In this document: positions 16,395-24,434 of the stretch, in pieces | How positions within the stretch are numbered: the stretch's first letter is position 1 | How the letters are laid out: each line of letters opens with the position of its first letter | Origin: Tenericutes bacterium MO-XQ | GTDB lineage: Bacteria > Bacillota_I > Bacilli_A > Acholeplasmatales > Acholeplasmataceae | DNA length: 64,000 nt | NCBI GenBank assembly: GCA_002838185.1 | Contig: CP017948.1 | Coordinates: forward strand, 2,003,903 to 2,067,902 | Direction: 5' to 3' | The notes under the pieces: model-generated | What the model was told of the DNA's origin: nothing | The model's database searches: none | What the model saw: the letters and a program-made list of their open reading frames with translations, nothing else | Made by a program: the position numbers and the translations under genes

Positions 16395-18413
16395 TCAATC
16401 CCTATGATAAAATCTCGCTTTACATTCATACAGATATTTATCTGCTCTTTTTTGGACATCAACGATACGATCGTATTTATCCAGTCGTTTGTTAAACCCA
16501 ACAGAAACGCTTAATGGCAATCCAAATAGATTCATTTTGTTAATTTTATCTTTAATTTGATTTTTAACTTCACTTAAGTCTATATCCCTTTCATATAAGA
16601 TAACAAACTCATCCCCACCAATGCGACAAACTGTTGCATCACTTGCAATCTCTTCAATTACAGAACTTACTTTTTGTATGAGTTGATCCCCCACATGATG
16701 TCCAAATGTATCATTGAATTTCTTTAGTTCGTTGATATCCAATAACATTAAACTTATAGGTAAATCTTTTTGATCTAATCGATTGATATAACTTTCATAG
16801 TATCTTCTATTGTATAAACCAGTTAAATAATCATGATAGGATAAGTATTCAATCTCTTTTGTCTTTTCAATACGTTCTGAGATATCTCTAAATACAATAA
16901 CCACACCATCTTCAACACCATTAATATCTTCAATTGGTGATGCAGAATATTCAATAGAAAATCTTTCATTTTTTTGATTAATTAATACGCCTTGTTTTAC
17001 TTGAATAGTTTTTTTACTATCAATTACTTTTAATGCAATATTTTCAAAGCATTCTTTTTGATTAATGTCTTCTACCTTAAAGTAATAATCAAGTGGTTTT
17101 CCTATGATAAATTTAGAACGTTCATCAAAGAAAGCTTTGGCTACAGGATTAATCATCGTAATATTACCTTCATGATCAGTCGCAATAATACCATCACCTA
17201 CAGAAAATAACGTTTTTTTAAACGTGTCTCTTTCAAGTGATAAAGTTTCTTCTAGTTGTTTTTGATCAGTAATGTCCCTTGCTGTTCCAGAAAAACCAAT
17301 GATTTGTCCATGTTCATCTTTAATACTCACAGCATTCGTACTAAAGTATCTCCACGAACCATCTTCATGTCTTAATCGATAAGTTGTAATTTCTAGTCTT
17401 TTATCTTTTTCTTTAATTTCCTTTAAAAAATTCCCAAGCTTCTTTACATCATCTGGATGAATATATGGCACAAATGATCGATGTAAAGTTTCCTCGATTG
17501 AATGCCCTAAAAGTCTTTCCCAAGCTTTAGATATAAATGTAACATTGTTATCTAAATCCAACGTATAAATAATGTCATAGCTACTTTCAATCAAATCTTT
17601 ATATCTTCTTTCATCTTCCGCAAGTCTAAGTTCAAGTTCTTTAGATGCTGTAATATCGTGATGTGTACCAACCATAACAAGTGGTTGATGATTTTTATCC
17701 CAATCAATGATTTTACCACGATCTAACACCCAAACGTAAGATCCATTTTTATGAATCATTCTAAATGTATTTTCATAATATTCTTCTTTTTGATCTATCG
17801 CTTTTTGAACTGTCTCAAGTGCAAACTTAGCATCATCAGGATGCATTAAACTGATCCATGTATCAATATTAATTGGAGAAAGCTCCTCTAATGTATAGCC
17901 GACTAACTCTGCCCATCTTTCATTAAAGACAGTTTCCCCGGATTGAATATTCCAATACCAAGTTGCTGTATTGGTTGCACTAATATAATCTTCTTTACTT
18001 TCTTGATTTATATTTAAATAAGTATATGTCTTTGTGAGTTCATCCGCATTTATACTAAACCCTGAAACTTCTATGTGATGATCAACTTTTTTAATGATAC
18101 CTTTACTGTAATACCAATGGTAAGAAAGGTCTTTATGCTTAAATCTTTGTAATGTTGTAAACTGATTTTCATCTGATTTTATAGTTGATGTTATTAATTT
18201 GAGCATACGATTTTGTTCATTTTGATGCCATATATGTGACCAATTGCTAAAAGCGCCCCCTAAATCATCATATCCTAAAAATTTTTTTCCTCTATCAGAG
18301 ATAAAAAAGAGATCCTTATCTGCATCCCATCTCCAAAAGACAATATCAGCTGTATCAACAGTTTTTAATCTAAAATCATCATGGTTGACATTTTTAAAAT
18401 CAATATCGCTCAT
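16395..18413 (-). CDS. Cytoplasmic PAS-repeat diguanylate cyclase
   Basis: A 672-residue soluble sensor-cyclase. Four PAS-type units can be followed: about 15-130, 145-265 (ATWYWNIQSGETVFNERWAE), 268-390 (YDIIYTLDLDNNVTFISKAW) and 395-510 (DGIIATDHEGNITMINPVAK). PAC-type endings such as GFSGTARDITDQKQLE precede the next unit. The GGDEF domain begins at YLSYHDYLTGLYNRRYYESY; the catalytic motif GGDEF is at 599-603 and no RxxD inhibitory site is visible. PAS domains bind small molecules, haem or flavin; nothing here fixes which. No EAL or HD-GYP phosphodiesterase or PilZ receptor gene lies in the window, so c-di-GMP turnover and output must be encoded elsewhere. Confidence 0.93.
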   Translation of the reverse strand: MSDIDFKNVNHDDFRLKTVDTADIVFWRWDADKDLFFISDRGKKFLGYDDLGGAFSNWSHIWHQNEQNRMLKLITSTIKSDENQFTTLQRFKHKDLSYHWYYSKGIIKKVDHHIEVSGFSINADELTKTYTYLNINQESKEDYISATNTATWYWNIQSGETVFNERWAELVGYTLEELSPINIDTWISLMHPDDAKFALETVQKAIDQKEEYYENTFRMIHKNGSYVWVLDRGKIIDWDKNHQPLVMVGTHHDITASKELELRLAEDERRYKDLIESSYDIIYTLDLDNNVTFISKAWERLLGHSIEETLHRSFVPYIHPDDVKKLGNFLKEIKEKDKRLEITTYRLRHEDGSWRYFSTNAVSIKDEHGQIIGFSGTARDITDQKQLEETLSLERDTFKKTLFSVGDGIIATDHEGNITMINPVAKAFFDERSKFIIGKPLDYYFKVEDINQKECFENIALKVIDSKKTIQVKQGVLINQKNERFSIEYSASPIEDINGVEDGVVIVFRDISERIEKTKEIEYLSYHDYLTGLYNRRYYESYINRLDQKDLPISLMLLDINELKKFNDTFGHHVGDQLIQKVSSVIEEIASDATVCRIGGDEFVILYERDIDLSEVKNQIKDKINKMNLFGLPLSVSVGFNKRLDKYDRIVDVQKRADKYLYECKARFYHRD

Positions 18414-18546
18414 AAAACCACCACGCTTCTTAAGATTATTTTATCATAGATAAAAAGAAGAGATTCTTAAGATTTCCTTAACAAATGCTTCATTTTTAGA
18501 TTTTTATCTGATATTCACTAAAATTTTCATATACAGTTTACTTTTC

Positions 18547-18576
18547 TTGACAGATGCTTTAAAATAGATGTATACG
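18547..18576 (+). promoter_or_regulatory. Promoter of ferredoxin gene
   Basis: Consensus TTGACA at 18547-18552 and a TATACG -10 at 18571-18576 preceded by TG, 18-base spacer; the ferredoxin ribosome site GGAGG follows at about 18582-18586. Confidence 0.65.
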
Positions 18577-18595
18577 GAGATGGAGGATTGATAAT

Positions 18596-18763
18596 ATGCC
18601 AAGAAGAATAACAGATGTTTGTATTGCATGCGGCGCATGCCAAGCTGAATGTCCTGTTGATTGTATCTCTGAAGGTGATATCTACGTCATCGACGAAGAT
18701 ATTTGCATTGATTGTGGTGCATGCCAAGAGGTTTGTCCAACGGACGCTATTATCGAAGTATAA
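18596..18763 (+). CDS. Bacterial 2[4Fe-4S] ferredoxin
   Basis: A 55-residue clostridial-type ferredoxin. Eight cysteines lie in two classical CxxCxxCxxxCP-like groups: CIACGACQAECP (residues 9-20) and CIDCGACQEVCP (37-48), each binding one [4Fe-4S] cluster for low-potential electron transfer. The ATG is preceded by GGAGG at about 9 bases and by its own promoter, and the gene is followed by a strong terminator, so it is monocistronic. It lies opposite to the surrounding minus-strand genes. The partner oxidoreductase is not in the window; pyruvate:ferredoxin oxidoreductase is a plausible partner but that is only inference. Confidence 0.95.
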   Translation: MPRRITDVCIACGACQAECPVDCISEGDIYVIDEDICIDCGACQEVCPTDAIIEV

Positions 18764-18784
18764 TTGCTTAGACAGAGCAAAAAA

Positions 18785-18812
18785 AGAACACCTACTTTTT
18801 AGGTGTTCTTTT
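18785..18812 (+). terminator. Intrinsic terminator of ferredoxin gene
   Basis: AAGAACACCTA / TAGGTGTTCTT with a short T-rich loop and eight Ts. Confidence 0.9.
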
Positions 18813-18847
18813 TTTTAGATATATAAATAATTATATGGCAAGAGATA

Positions 18848-18892
18848 GGCTATAAAATATTATGTGGTATACCATACGATTTTTTAAAGGCC
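18848..18892. repeat. Facing pair of end-repeat units, left side of ISL3 element
   Basis: Unit 1 (18848-18867) is GGCTATAAAATATTATGTGG; unit 2 (18871-18892), on the minus strand, is GGCCTTTAAAAAATCGTATG plus GT. They face each other across 3 bases, making a 45-base imperfect palindrome. Confidence 0.7.
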
Positions 18893-18900
18893 TTTTTTCT

Positions 18901-18967
18901 TTGTATAAAAAAGAAAACCTCTTTTATAATATAAGTAATTGTCATAACTTATAATAAGGAGGTTTTC
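18901..18967 (+). promoter_or_regulatory. Transposase promoter and ribosome-site-masking hairpin
   Basis: A promoter TTGTAT (18901-18906) and TATAAT (18925-18930, 18-base spacer) predicts a start near 18937. The left arm 18913-18935 and right arm 18948-18967 are inverted repeats (GAAAACCTC and GAGGTTTTC at the base, with TATAAG / CTTATA inside); the right arm covers the Shine-Dalgarno AAGGAGG (18956-18962). An RNA started at 18937 lacks the left arm and leaves the ribosome site open; a read-through RNA from outside would fold and mask it. This is the logic known for IS10 and IS50; the application here is inference. Confidence 0.65.
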
Positions 18968-20260
18968 ATGCATGATTATACCATAGATTTATTATATTTA
19001 AATCTTGTAGGAAAAGATATTGAATCTTTAGAAACAAGACTTGAACAAGAAAGACTTATCATTGAGCTCAAGTTAAAATCAAAACAGCAATTATGTCCAA
19101 TATGTCAATCTGAAGACTTACGTTTTTTAGGATATACTTATAAAAAGATTATACACTCAATTTCTACGCATCAACCCTGTCTTATTAGATTTCATCAAAG
19201 AAGATATAGATGTAAAATATGCCATAAAACATTTAGTGAATGTAATCCATTTACCAAACCATATGGGAATCTAAGTTTATATACCAGAGTAAAGATCCTA
19301 AATTATTTAAAATCAGGTGATCATACGTTTACAGCAACCGCAGAGCACTACAATGTGTCCATTCAAACCGTTTTAAATCTATTTGATGAGAGTGTTGAAT
19401 CCCATAGAAGACGACTACCTAAAGTCATTAGTATTGATGAATTTTATACAGCAAAGATGAACAAATACAAATATGCTTGTGTGCTCTATGATTTCATAGA
19501 TCATAAAATCATAGATGTACTAGCAACAAGAAGAAAAAGTTACTTAATCGATTATTTCTCTCGCATTTCACAAGGAGAAAGAGCGGGTGTTGAAGTCTTT
19601 ATTATAGATATGTGGGAATCTTATAGAGACGCCATTAAACTTTCTTTTCCAAATGCAAAAATAGCTGTAGATTCATTTCACGTGATTAGAACATTAAATT
19701 CAGCCATTGATCGGATACGAATTGATACGATGAACCTTTATAAACAACACAAAAGTGGTCCTGCTTATGAAGATATGTATTATTATATGCTAAAGAAATT
19801 TAGTTATTTCTTCTTGAAGGGATATGAGGATATCACAGACAAATACATCAAAATTCATAAAATCAATCGATATTGGCATAAGTCAGACATATTAAACTAT
19901 TTACTATCAATTGATAAAACATTATCATCTGCATATCGGTTAAAAGAAAGATATAGGGAGTTCAACTTAACAGCAACTTATGACGAAGCTGGTGATGAAC
20001 TCTATACCCTCATAGAAGCTTTTAGAAATCATGCACATCCACAAATGAGGACTTTTGGACATACACTGATGAAATGGGAAACTGAAATCATAAACTCATT
20101 TATGATTTATGATGATAGACGCATTTCTAATGGACCTATAGAATCTACTAATAATAAAATAAAAACAATCATTAAAACAGCTAATGGCATAAAAAAATTT
20201 ACAAGGCTAAGAAATAGGATCATGTATAGCATTAATAAAGATATACCATTTAAAAATTGA
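18968..20260 (+). CDS. ISL3-family transposase
   Basis: A 430-residue DDE transposase. An N-terminal zinc-finger region has cysteines in LCPICQ and YRCKICHKTF (about 36-90), as in zf-ISL3 proteins. A helix-turn-helix-like part follows (HTFTATAEHYNVSIQTVLNL). The DDE core shows Asp in VISIDEFYTAKMNKYKYAC, Asp in IIDMWESYRD and the DSFHVIR phrase, and Glu in NGPIESTNNKIKTIIKTANG, all diagnostic for ISL3. Length and motifs indicate a functional enzyme. The ATG follows AAGGAGG at 5 bases, in a hairpin thought to block translation of read-through transcripts. Insertion placed it next to nagB, which is broken but not by the element itself. Confidence 0.95.
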   Translation: MHDYTIDLLYLNLVGKDIESLETRLEQERLIIELKLKSKQQLCPICQSEDLRFLGYTYKKIIHSISTHQPCLIRFHQRRYRCKICHKTFSECNPFTKPYGNLSLYTRVKILNYLKSGDHTFTATAEHYNVSIQTVLNLFDESVESHRRRLPKVISIDEFYTAKMNKYKYACVLYDFIDHKIIDVLATRRKSYLIDYFSRISQGERAGVEVFIIDMWESYRDAIKLSFPNAKIAVDSFHVIRTLNSAIDRIRIDTMNLYKQHKSGPAYEDMYYYMLKKFSYFFLKGYEDITDKYIKIHKINRYWHKSDILNYLLSIDKTLSSAYRLKERYREFNLTATYDEAGDELYTLIEAFRNHAHPQMRTFGHTLMKWETEIINSFMIYDDRRISNGPIESTNNKIKTIIKTANGIKKFTRLRNRIMYSINKDIPFKN

Positions 20261-20284
20261 TAATGATTTGAGTTATGACAAGAT

Positions 20285-20315
20285 AAAAGGACTCACCAAA
20301 TGATGAGTCCTTTTG
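20285..20315 (+). terminator. Intrinsic terminator of ISL3 transposase
   Basis: AAAAGGACTCA / TGAGTCCTTTT hairpin with short loop directly after the transposase gene. Confidence 0.85.
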
Positions 20316-20318
20316 ACT

Positions 20319-20402
20319 GCCATACGATTTTTTATAGCCTATTTTGCCATATAATTTTTTATAGCCCTATTATGTGTTCGCCACATTATTTTTTAAAGGG
20401 CC
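20319..20402. repeat. Three direct copies of the ISL3 end repeat
   Basis: Copies at 20319-20339, 20346-20366 and 20380-20402 share GCCA(T/C)A..ATTTTTTA(T/A)AG(G)GCC in the same orientation. They are spaced about 27 and 34 bases apart and occupy all of the space between the transposase terminator and nagB. Confidence 0.75.
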
Positions 20403-20405
20403 TTT

Positions 20406-21127
20406 TTATATTTTACTTCCTGCTTGTTGATCTACAATTACGATAACATTTGGATGAAGCTGTAATATCGATGCAGGCAGTTCTTCAGTGACTTCTCCAT
20501 GCACCATTTTGTAAATTGCATTAGCTTTTTCTTTACCACTTGCCATAAGAATGATTTGTTTACTTCTCATGATATTTTTTATACCCATTGTAATCGCATA
20601 TTTTGGAACTTCATCGATGTTATTAAAAAATCTCATGTTATCTTTTCGAGTTTGTTCATCTAATTCAACGATAAATGTCTCATTTCCAAAAGGTGTACCT
20701 GGTTCATTAAAACCAATATGTCCATTACTTCCAATACCTAATATTTAAATATCGATTGTATGCTTTTTAAGATCTTTATTATACGCTCCAGCTTGCTCAT
20801 CGATTCTTGAGATATCGTTATTCGGTATATGAATATGTTCATCTTTCATATCTACTTTAGAAAACAAGTTTTTATACATATATTGGTAATAACTTTGAGG
20901 ATGATTTCTCTCAATACCAATATATTCATCTAGGTTATAACTCACTACATTTTTAAAACTTATTTAATCTTTTCATATGCTTCAATCAATTTTTGATAAA
21001 GTCCGATCGGGGTAGAACCGGTTGCTAAACCTAAAACTGAATTTGATTTTTGTTTTAATTGCTCGACAAGAATTTCACTTGCTTTTTGACAAATTTCTAT
21101 ATAACTTTTTGTTTTAATAATCTGCAT
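20406..21127 (-). pseudogene. nagB: Glucosamine-6-phosphate deaminase remnant (nagB), several lesions
   Basis: NagB converts glucosamine 6-phosphate to fructose 6-phosphate and ammonia. The gene can be followed from ATG 21127 (MQIIKTKSYIEICQKASEIL, LGLATGSTPIGLYQKL) through [51 protein letters not shown] and [15 protein letters not shown] to TAA 20406. Lesions: a one-base frameshift in an A-run near 20967-20974, a TAA at 20964-20966, and a TAA at 20745-20747, exactly where Firmicute NagB proteins usually have Gln before LGIG. Three separate defects argue for real decay rather than a single read error. It is the last gene of the amino-sugar operon, and the ISL3 element sits just beyond its stop codon. 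Confidence 0.9.
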
Positions 21128-21141
21128 TCTTTTATTCCTAT

Positions 21142-21987
21142 CTATCTTACATATTTTTTAAAAATTTCATAAATCCTTTTTTCTTTATTTGAAGCATCTT
21201 GATGATTATAAAGTATGCACTCAGCATTTATGGCATCGATCATGCATAGTTGTGATATGCGTGAACTTGATTCCTCATCGTTAAATGCATCTTTTGATTT
21301 ATATGTGATTACTACATAATCAGATAACTCTGCAAGTAATGAATTGGGTTCACTTGTAATAACAACAAGTGTTATTTTTTGTTCTTTTGCAAGTAATGCT
21401 GCGCTTATTAATTCTTTGGTTCTGCCAGAATTTGAAATCAAAATAACCAAATCTTTATCGCTCATGAACGTCTGATCAATCATTTGATTATGAAATTCAT
21501 CATTTGCTACACAAGACCTACCAAGCATTTTTAGTTTTAATTCTAAGTCTTTACTGACCAAATATGAGTTCCCTTTACCAAATACCAAAATTTTTTTTGC
21601 ATTCATGATTATTTTGGCAATATTCTTTATTTTTTCTTGATCGAAAATAGCTGATGTTGCTTTTAATGCTTGTATGTGCTGCTTAATTATTGATAAACTT
21701 ATAGGTTCCTCACCCTCAATAAATTCACTAGAGAAGACTTGTTTTTTGATTAACTCTGTTTTAGATTTTGCTAAGATATAATCAATCTTAAAGTCTTTAA
21801 ACCCAGAAAATCCTAATTTTTTGCACATTCTGACTACTGAAGAGGCAGATGTGTATGTTTCATCAGCGATTCTTTCAACATTAAAATCAGATATTGCAAT
21901 TTTGTGATTCATGATATAGTCCAATATAACTTTTTCAGATATACTCAAGTTTTCTCTTGCATTAATTAGCTTTTTGATAAAACTCAT
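21142..21987 (-). CDS. MurR/RpiR-family transcriptional regulator
   Basis: A 281-residue regulator with an N-terminal RpiR helix-turn-helix (about 1-77, including SEKVILDYIMNHKIAISDFN and ADETYTSASSVVRMCKKLGF SGFKDFK) and a C-terminal SIS sugar-phosphate-binding domain (about 130-255, with LVFGKGNSYLVSKDLELKL-type text and DLVILISNSGRTKELISAAL). Such proteins sense phosphosugars such as MurNAc-6-P or GlcN-6-P. It stands between the deacetylase and nagB genes, so it most likely controls this amino-sugar operon. Unlike nagB and the ROK kinase it is intact. A candidate operator for it is the palindrome at 24361-24378 in the operon promoter; that link is inference. Confidence 0.9.
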   Translation of the reverse strand: MSFIKKLINARENLSISEKVILDYIMNHKIAISDFNVERIADETYTSASSVVRMCKKLGFSGFKDFKIDYILAKSKTELIKKQVFSSEFIEGEEPISLSIIKQHIQALKATSAIFDQEKIKNIAKIIMNAKKILVFGKGNSYLVSKDLELKLKMLGRSCVANDEFHNQMIDQTFMSDKDLVILISNSGRTKELISAALLAKEQKITLVVITSEPNSLLAELSDYVVITYKSKDAFNDEESSSRISQLCMIDAINAECILYNHQDASNKEKRIYEIFKKYVR

Positions 21988-22071
21988 AGATTCACCCCTA
22001 GATATTTTTTCACATATTAAAGTATGCTTAAATTATACCATTTATTATCTAAAAAAGTGATATATGACCAG

Positions 22072-22920
22072 TTAAAGCATTTTTGAAATCCTATCTTGAA
22101 CATCTTTTTTAAAGCGTTCAATATATTCTAAAACATATGTCGTAATATCTAATTCATCATTTATAATAAGAGGTGTCAAATCCATTGCTAAGCTTACAGC
22201 ATTTGATTTATCAACAAAATGTGATTCACTAAATGTTGCATTTGCAAGTCTTCTGCCGAGTGCAGCTAAATCATAACGCTTACCACCGACAATTTGGGAG
22301 TCAAATACTTCAACTAAACTTTCAGCTAAATTCGGATGACCACTCACATCAAAGCTAACCTTCTCTTTATCAACCATCCAATCAAGATTTCTCCACACCT
22401 CACATCCATAAACTTTTTCTGGACGATTCTTTTTATCCATCTTTCTTAAAGCTCTAATTACTTTTGTTGTTACACCGATATGAGTATCATGTTTGTCTGC
22501 TAGATTATGGGTGTATAAAACTTTAGGTTTTGCGTGATTTAATAGCATAAGCATCTCATCAACAATCTCAGTATTTTTAGGATTTTTAACTTCTTTACTT
22601 GGATGATCAAGTAATGCAAGTGCTCCAAACTCACCAATAAATGCTGCTTTTTTTTGTTCAAGTTTTCTAATTGCAATCATATCTTCGTCTGTATAGTTTT
22701 TATACTCTCCATCTCTAGCACTGCCAGATCCGTTGGTTACAACAACTCCAAAGAACCATTCGTTAGGACTGTTGAAACTTTTTAAGATGCCATCATATGC
22801 CATGATTTCAATATCATCTTGATGTGCAGCAATAGACATATAAGTTGTGCGGTTAATCGCTTCATCTATTGGTTTTCCATCAAACACGAAAAACTCTGCG
22901 GTTGGTTTCAATAATTTCAT
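22072..22920 (-). CDS. PIG-L/LmbE-type deacetylase
   Basis: A 282-residue zinc deacetylase-like protein. The metal site AHQDD lies at residues 32-36 (SIAAHQDDIEIMAYDG), and the second metal His region is KHDTHIGVT near 145, both hallmarks of PIG-L (GlcNAc-PI de-N-acetylase, BshB, chitobiose deacetylase) proteins. NGSGSARDGEYKNYTDEDM resembles the loop of LmbE proteins that accept N-acetylglucosamine compounds. In the operon with a ROK kinase, an RpiR regulator and nagB, it may replace NagA by removing acetyl from GlcNAc or its phosphate; that is inference from context. The reading frame is complete. It begins 14 bases after the end of the broken kinase gene. Confidence 0.85.
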   Translation of the reverse strand: MKLLKPTAEFFVFDGKPIDEAINRTTYMSIAAHQDDIEIMAYDGILKSFNSPNEWFFGVVVTNGSGSARDGEYKNYTDEDMIAIRKLEQKKAAFIGEFGALALLDHPSKEVKNPKNTEIVDEMLMLLNHAKPKVLYTHNLADKHDTHIGVTTKVIRALRKMDKKNRPEKVYGCEVWRNLDWMVDKEKVSFDVSGHPNLAESLVEVFDSQIVGGKRYDLAALGRRLANATFSESHFVDKSNAVSLAMDLTPLIINDELDITTYVLEYIERFKKDVQDRISKML

Positions 22921-22934
22921 TTAATCCACTTCTT

Positions 22935-24334
22935 TCATTTTATTTTTGGAAGACTTGCTGCCGCAATTGATTGCCCAACACGTCTTGATTTTTCATCTGG
23001 TAGTTGTAAATTGATTGTTTGATACAACTCTTTAAACTCTTGTTTTAATACTTCTTTAGCCCACTTAATAATTAAGTCTCCACCTATACCTGAAGTTACT
23101 CTTCCTAAGATTAAAACATGCTTCATTGGATAAAACTTTTGATAAAATCCTAGACCGTATCCCAAATAAATACCGATGGTTCTAAAAATCTCAAGTGCGC
23201 CCTCATGATGATCCTCAGCTAAATTCTGAACGACTTTTAATTTTTCTGCTGGTGATAAATCTTCTTCAAAATCTATATGTGCTTGAGGTGCTAATTTGAT
23301 GACAGCATCTTGTGAAAAGTAACTGACACCACATCCATAATCCCCAGACCATTCATCAATTTGAGCTCATTATTAAAGTCGACAGGAACGAAACATAACT
23401 CGTTTAACCATCCAGTAATATGTCCTTGATGATCTACATATCCTGCAGCTTGTGATGTACCCATCGCTATACCTAATACTTCATTATCATCTAAACTCAT
23501 TGCGCCTGCTAATGCAGTGACATCTCCATCGTTTGCAACTTCAATAGGAATATCACCCATGTCTTTTGCGATATCAATATAAATGTTCTTAATATGTTTT
23601 TCATATAAGTCATCTGGTACTTGTCTAAATAGTGATGCTACCTTAGCTTGATTATCGATATAAACACCTGCACTAGAAACACCAATACCATCAACACGTT
23701 CCATCTTGGATGCTGCTCTTAAGATAGAGTCTTTAATACCATTGATATGATACATGGGATCGCTATTTGTTTTAGGATGCCATATCACTTCTTCACTAAA
23801 TATGGTTTCACCGTTGACAACAGCTGATACTTTTCTGTCAGAACCGCCTGCATCAAAACCAATACGATAACCGTCTAAGTGTTTACCTATAGCTTTTGCT
23901 TGCTCGATTTCTTCAAGTTTATCATCTTTACCTAAGATAATAACATCAAATGGATGTTCATAGATACGTTCCATGAATACTACATCAAATGTTCTAAGTC
24001 CTTCATTTGAAAAAGTTGTTTTAATAAAATCTCCTAATGCTTTAGGACCTTTAAATAGTATTTGATATCCACCTTTTGTCCATAGTAATGATTTAATTAA
24101 ACGTTCAACATAAAACTCATTTTGATTTATTTGCGCATTTGATGCACCAAATACTACAGTATCATATACCGAAATATCTTGATCACTTCTTTTGAGCCCA
24201 ATTGTGATTTTTTCATAATCTTCTGTTTGCTTAACTGCTTCTTCAAAAGCTTCTATCGCAAGTATGGCTGGCTTGAAATTGGGATCTAAAGGTGTGCTTA
24301 GTTTTGGATTTTTATTGTATTTAAATGACTCCAT
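22935..24334 (-). pseudogene. ROK-type sugar kinase, frameshifted near 23366-23371
   Basis: The full gene would encode about 466 residues. The upstream part (24334-23291) contains the ROK/actin-fold phosphate loop FDAGGSDRKVSAVV (about residue 160), GIGVSSAGVYID, EVANDGDVTALAGAM and LGIAMGTSQAAGYV. Moving by one base near 23370 restores the homologous continuation DEWSGDYGCGVSYFSQDAV, then EGALEIFRTIGIYLGYGLGF to the stop at 22935. The upstream frame otherwise ends at TAG 23291. One missing base therefore breaks the gene, losing the C-terminal third. Substrate is likely an amino sugar or another hexose given its nagB-containing operon. It is the promoter-proximal gene. It could still be a sequence error. 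Confidence 0.82.
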
Positions 24335-24352
24335 ATCATCACCCTGCTTTCA

Positions 24353-24390
24353 CAGTTATCTTACATGTAAACATGTAAAAAAACAATCCG
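24353..24390 (-). promoter_or_regulatory. Promoter and palindromic operator of amino-sugar operon
   Basis: On the minus strand TTGTTT and TAAGAT, 17 bases apart. Between them, 24361-24378 is the palindrome TTACATGT-AA-ACATGTAA, well placed for a repressor. The MurR/RpiR protein of the operon is the likely binder (inference). Confidence 0.55.
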
Positions 24391-24434
24391 TCTTTTATCG
24401 AATATTGGCTTTTATCACATTTGAAAAAAATTTT

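Larger units (their letters stand above)
18848..20402 (+). mobile_element. ISL3-family insertion sequence with multiple 20-base end repeats
   Basis: The element carries one intact ISL3-type transposase. The left end at 18848 reads GGCTATAAAATATTATGTGG; the inverted right copy at 20347-20366 reads (inwards) GGCTATAAAAAATTATATGG, 18 of 20 identical. Further related copies lie at 18871-18892 (facing the left end), 20320-20339 and 20380-20402, so the exact outer right boundary is uncertain (20366 or 20402). I see no 8-base target duplication with either choice. The element sits between the ferredoxin terminator and the 3' end of the damaged nagB gene. A hairpin over the transposase start and a terminator after it are described separately. 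Confidence 0.8.

Noticed and set aside
18527..18727. Minus-strand frame of 66 codons opposite the ferredoxin
   Set aside because: The plus strand encodes a clear ferredoxin with promoter, ribosome site and terminator; the opposite frame is only its shadow.
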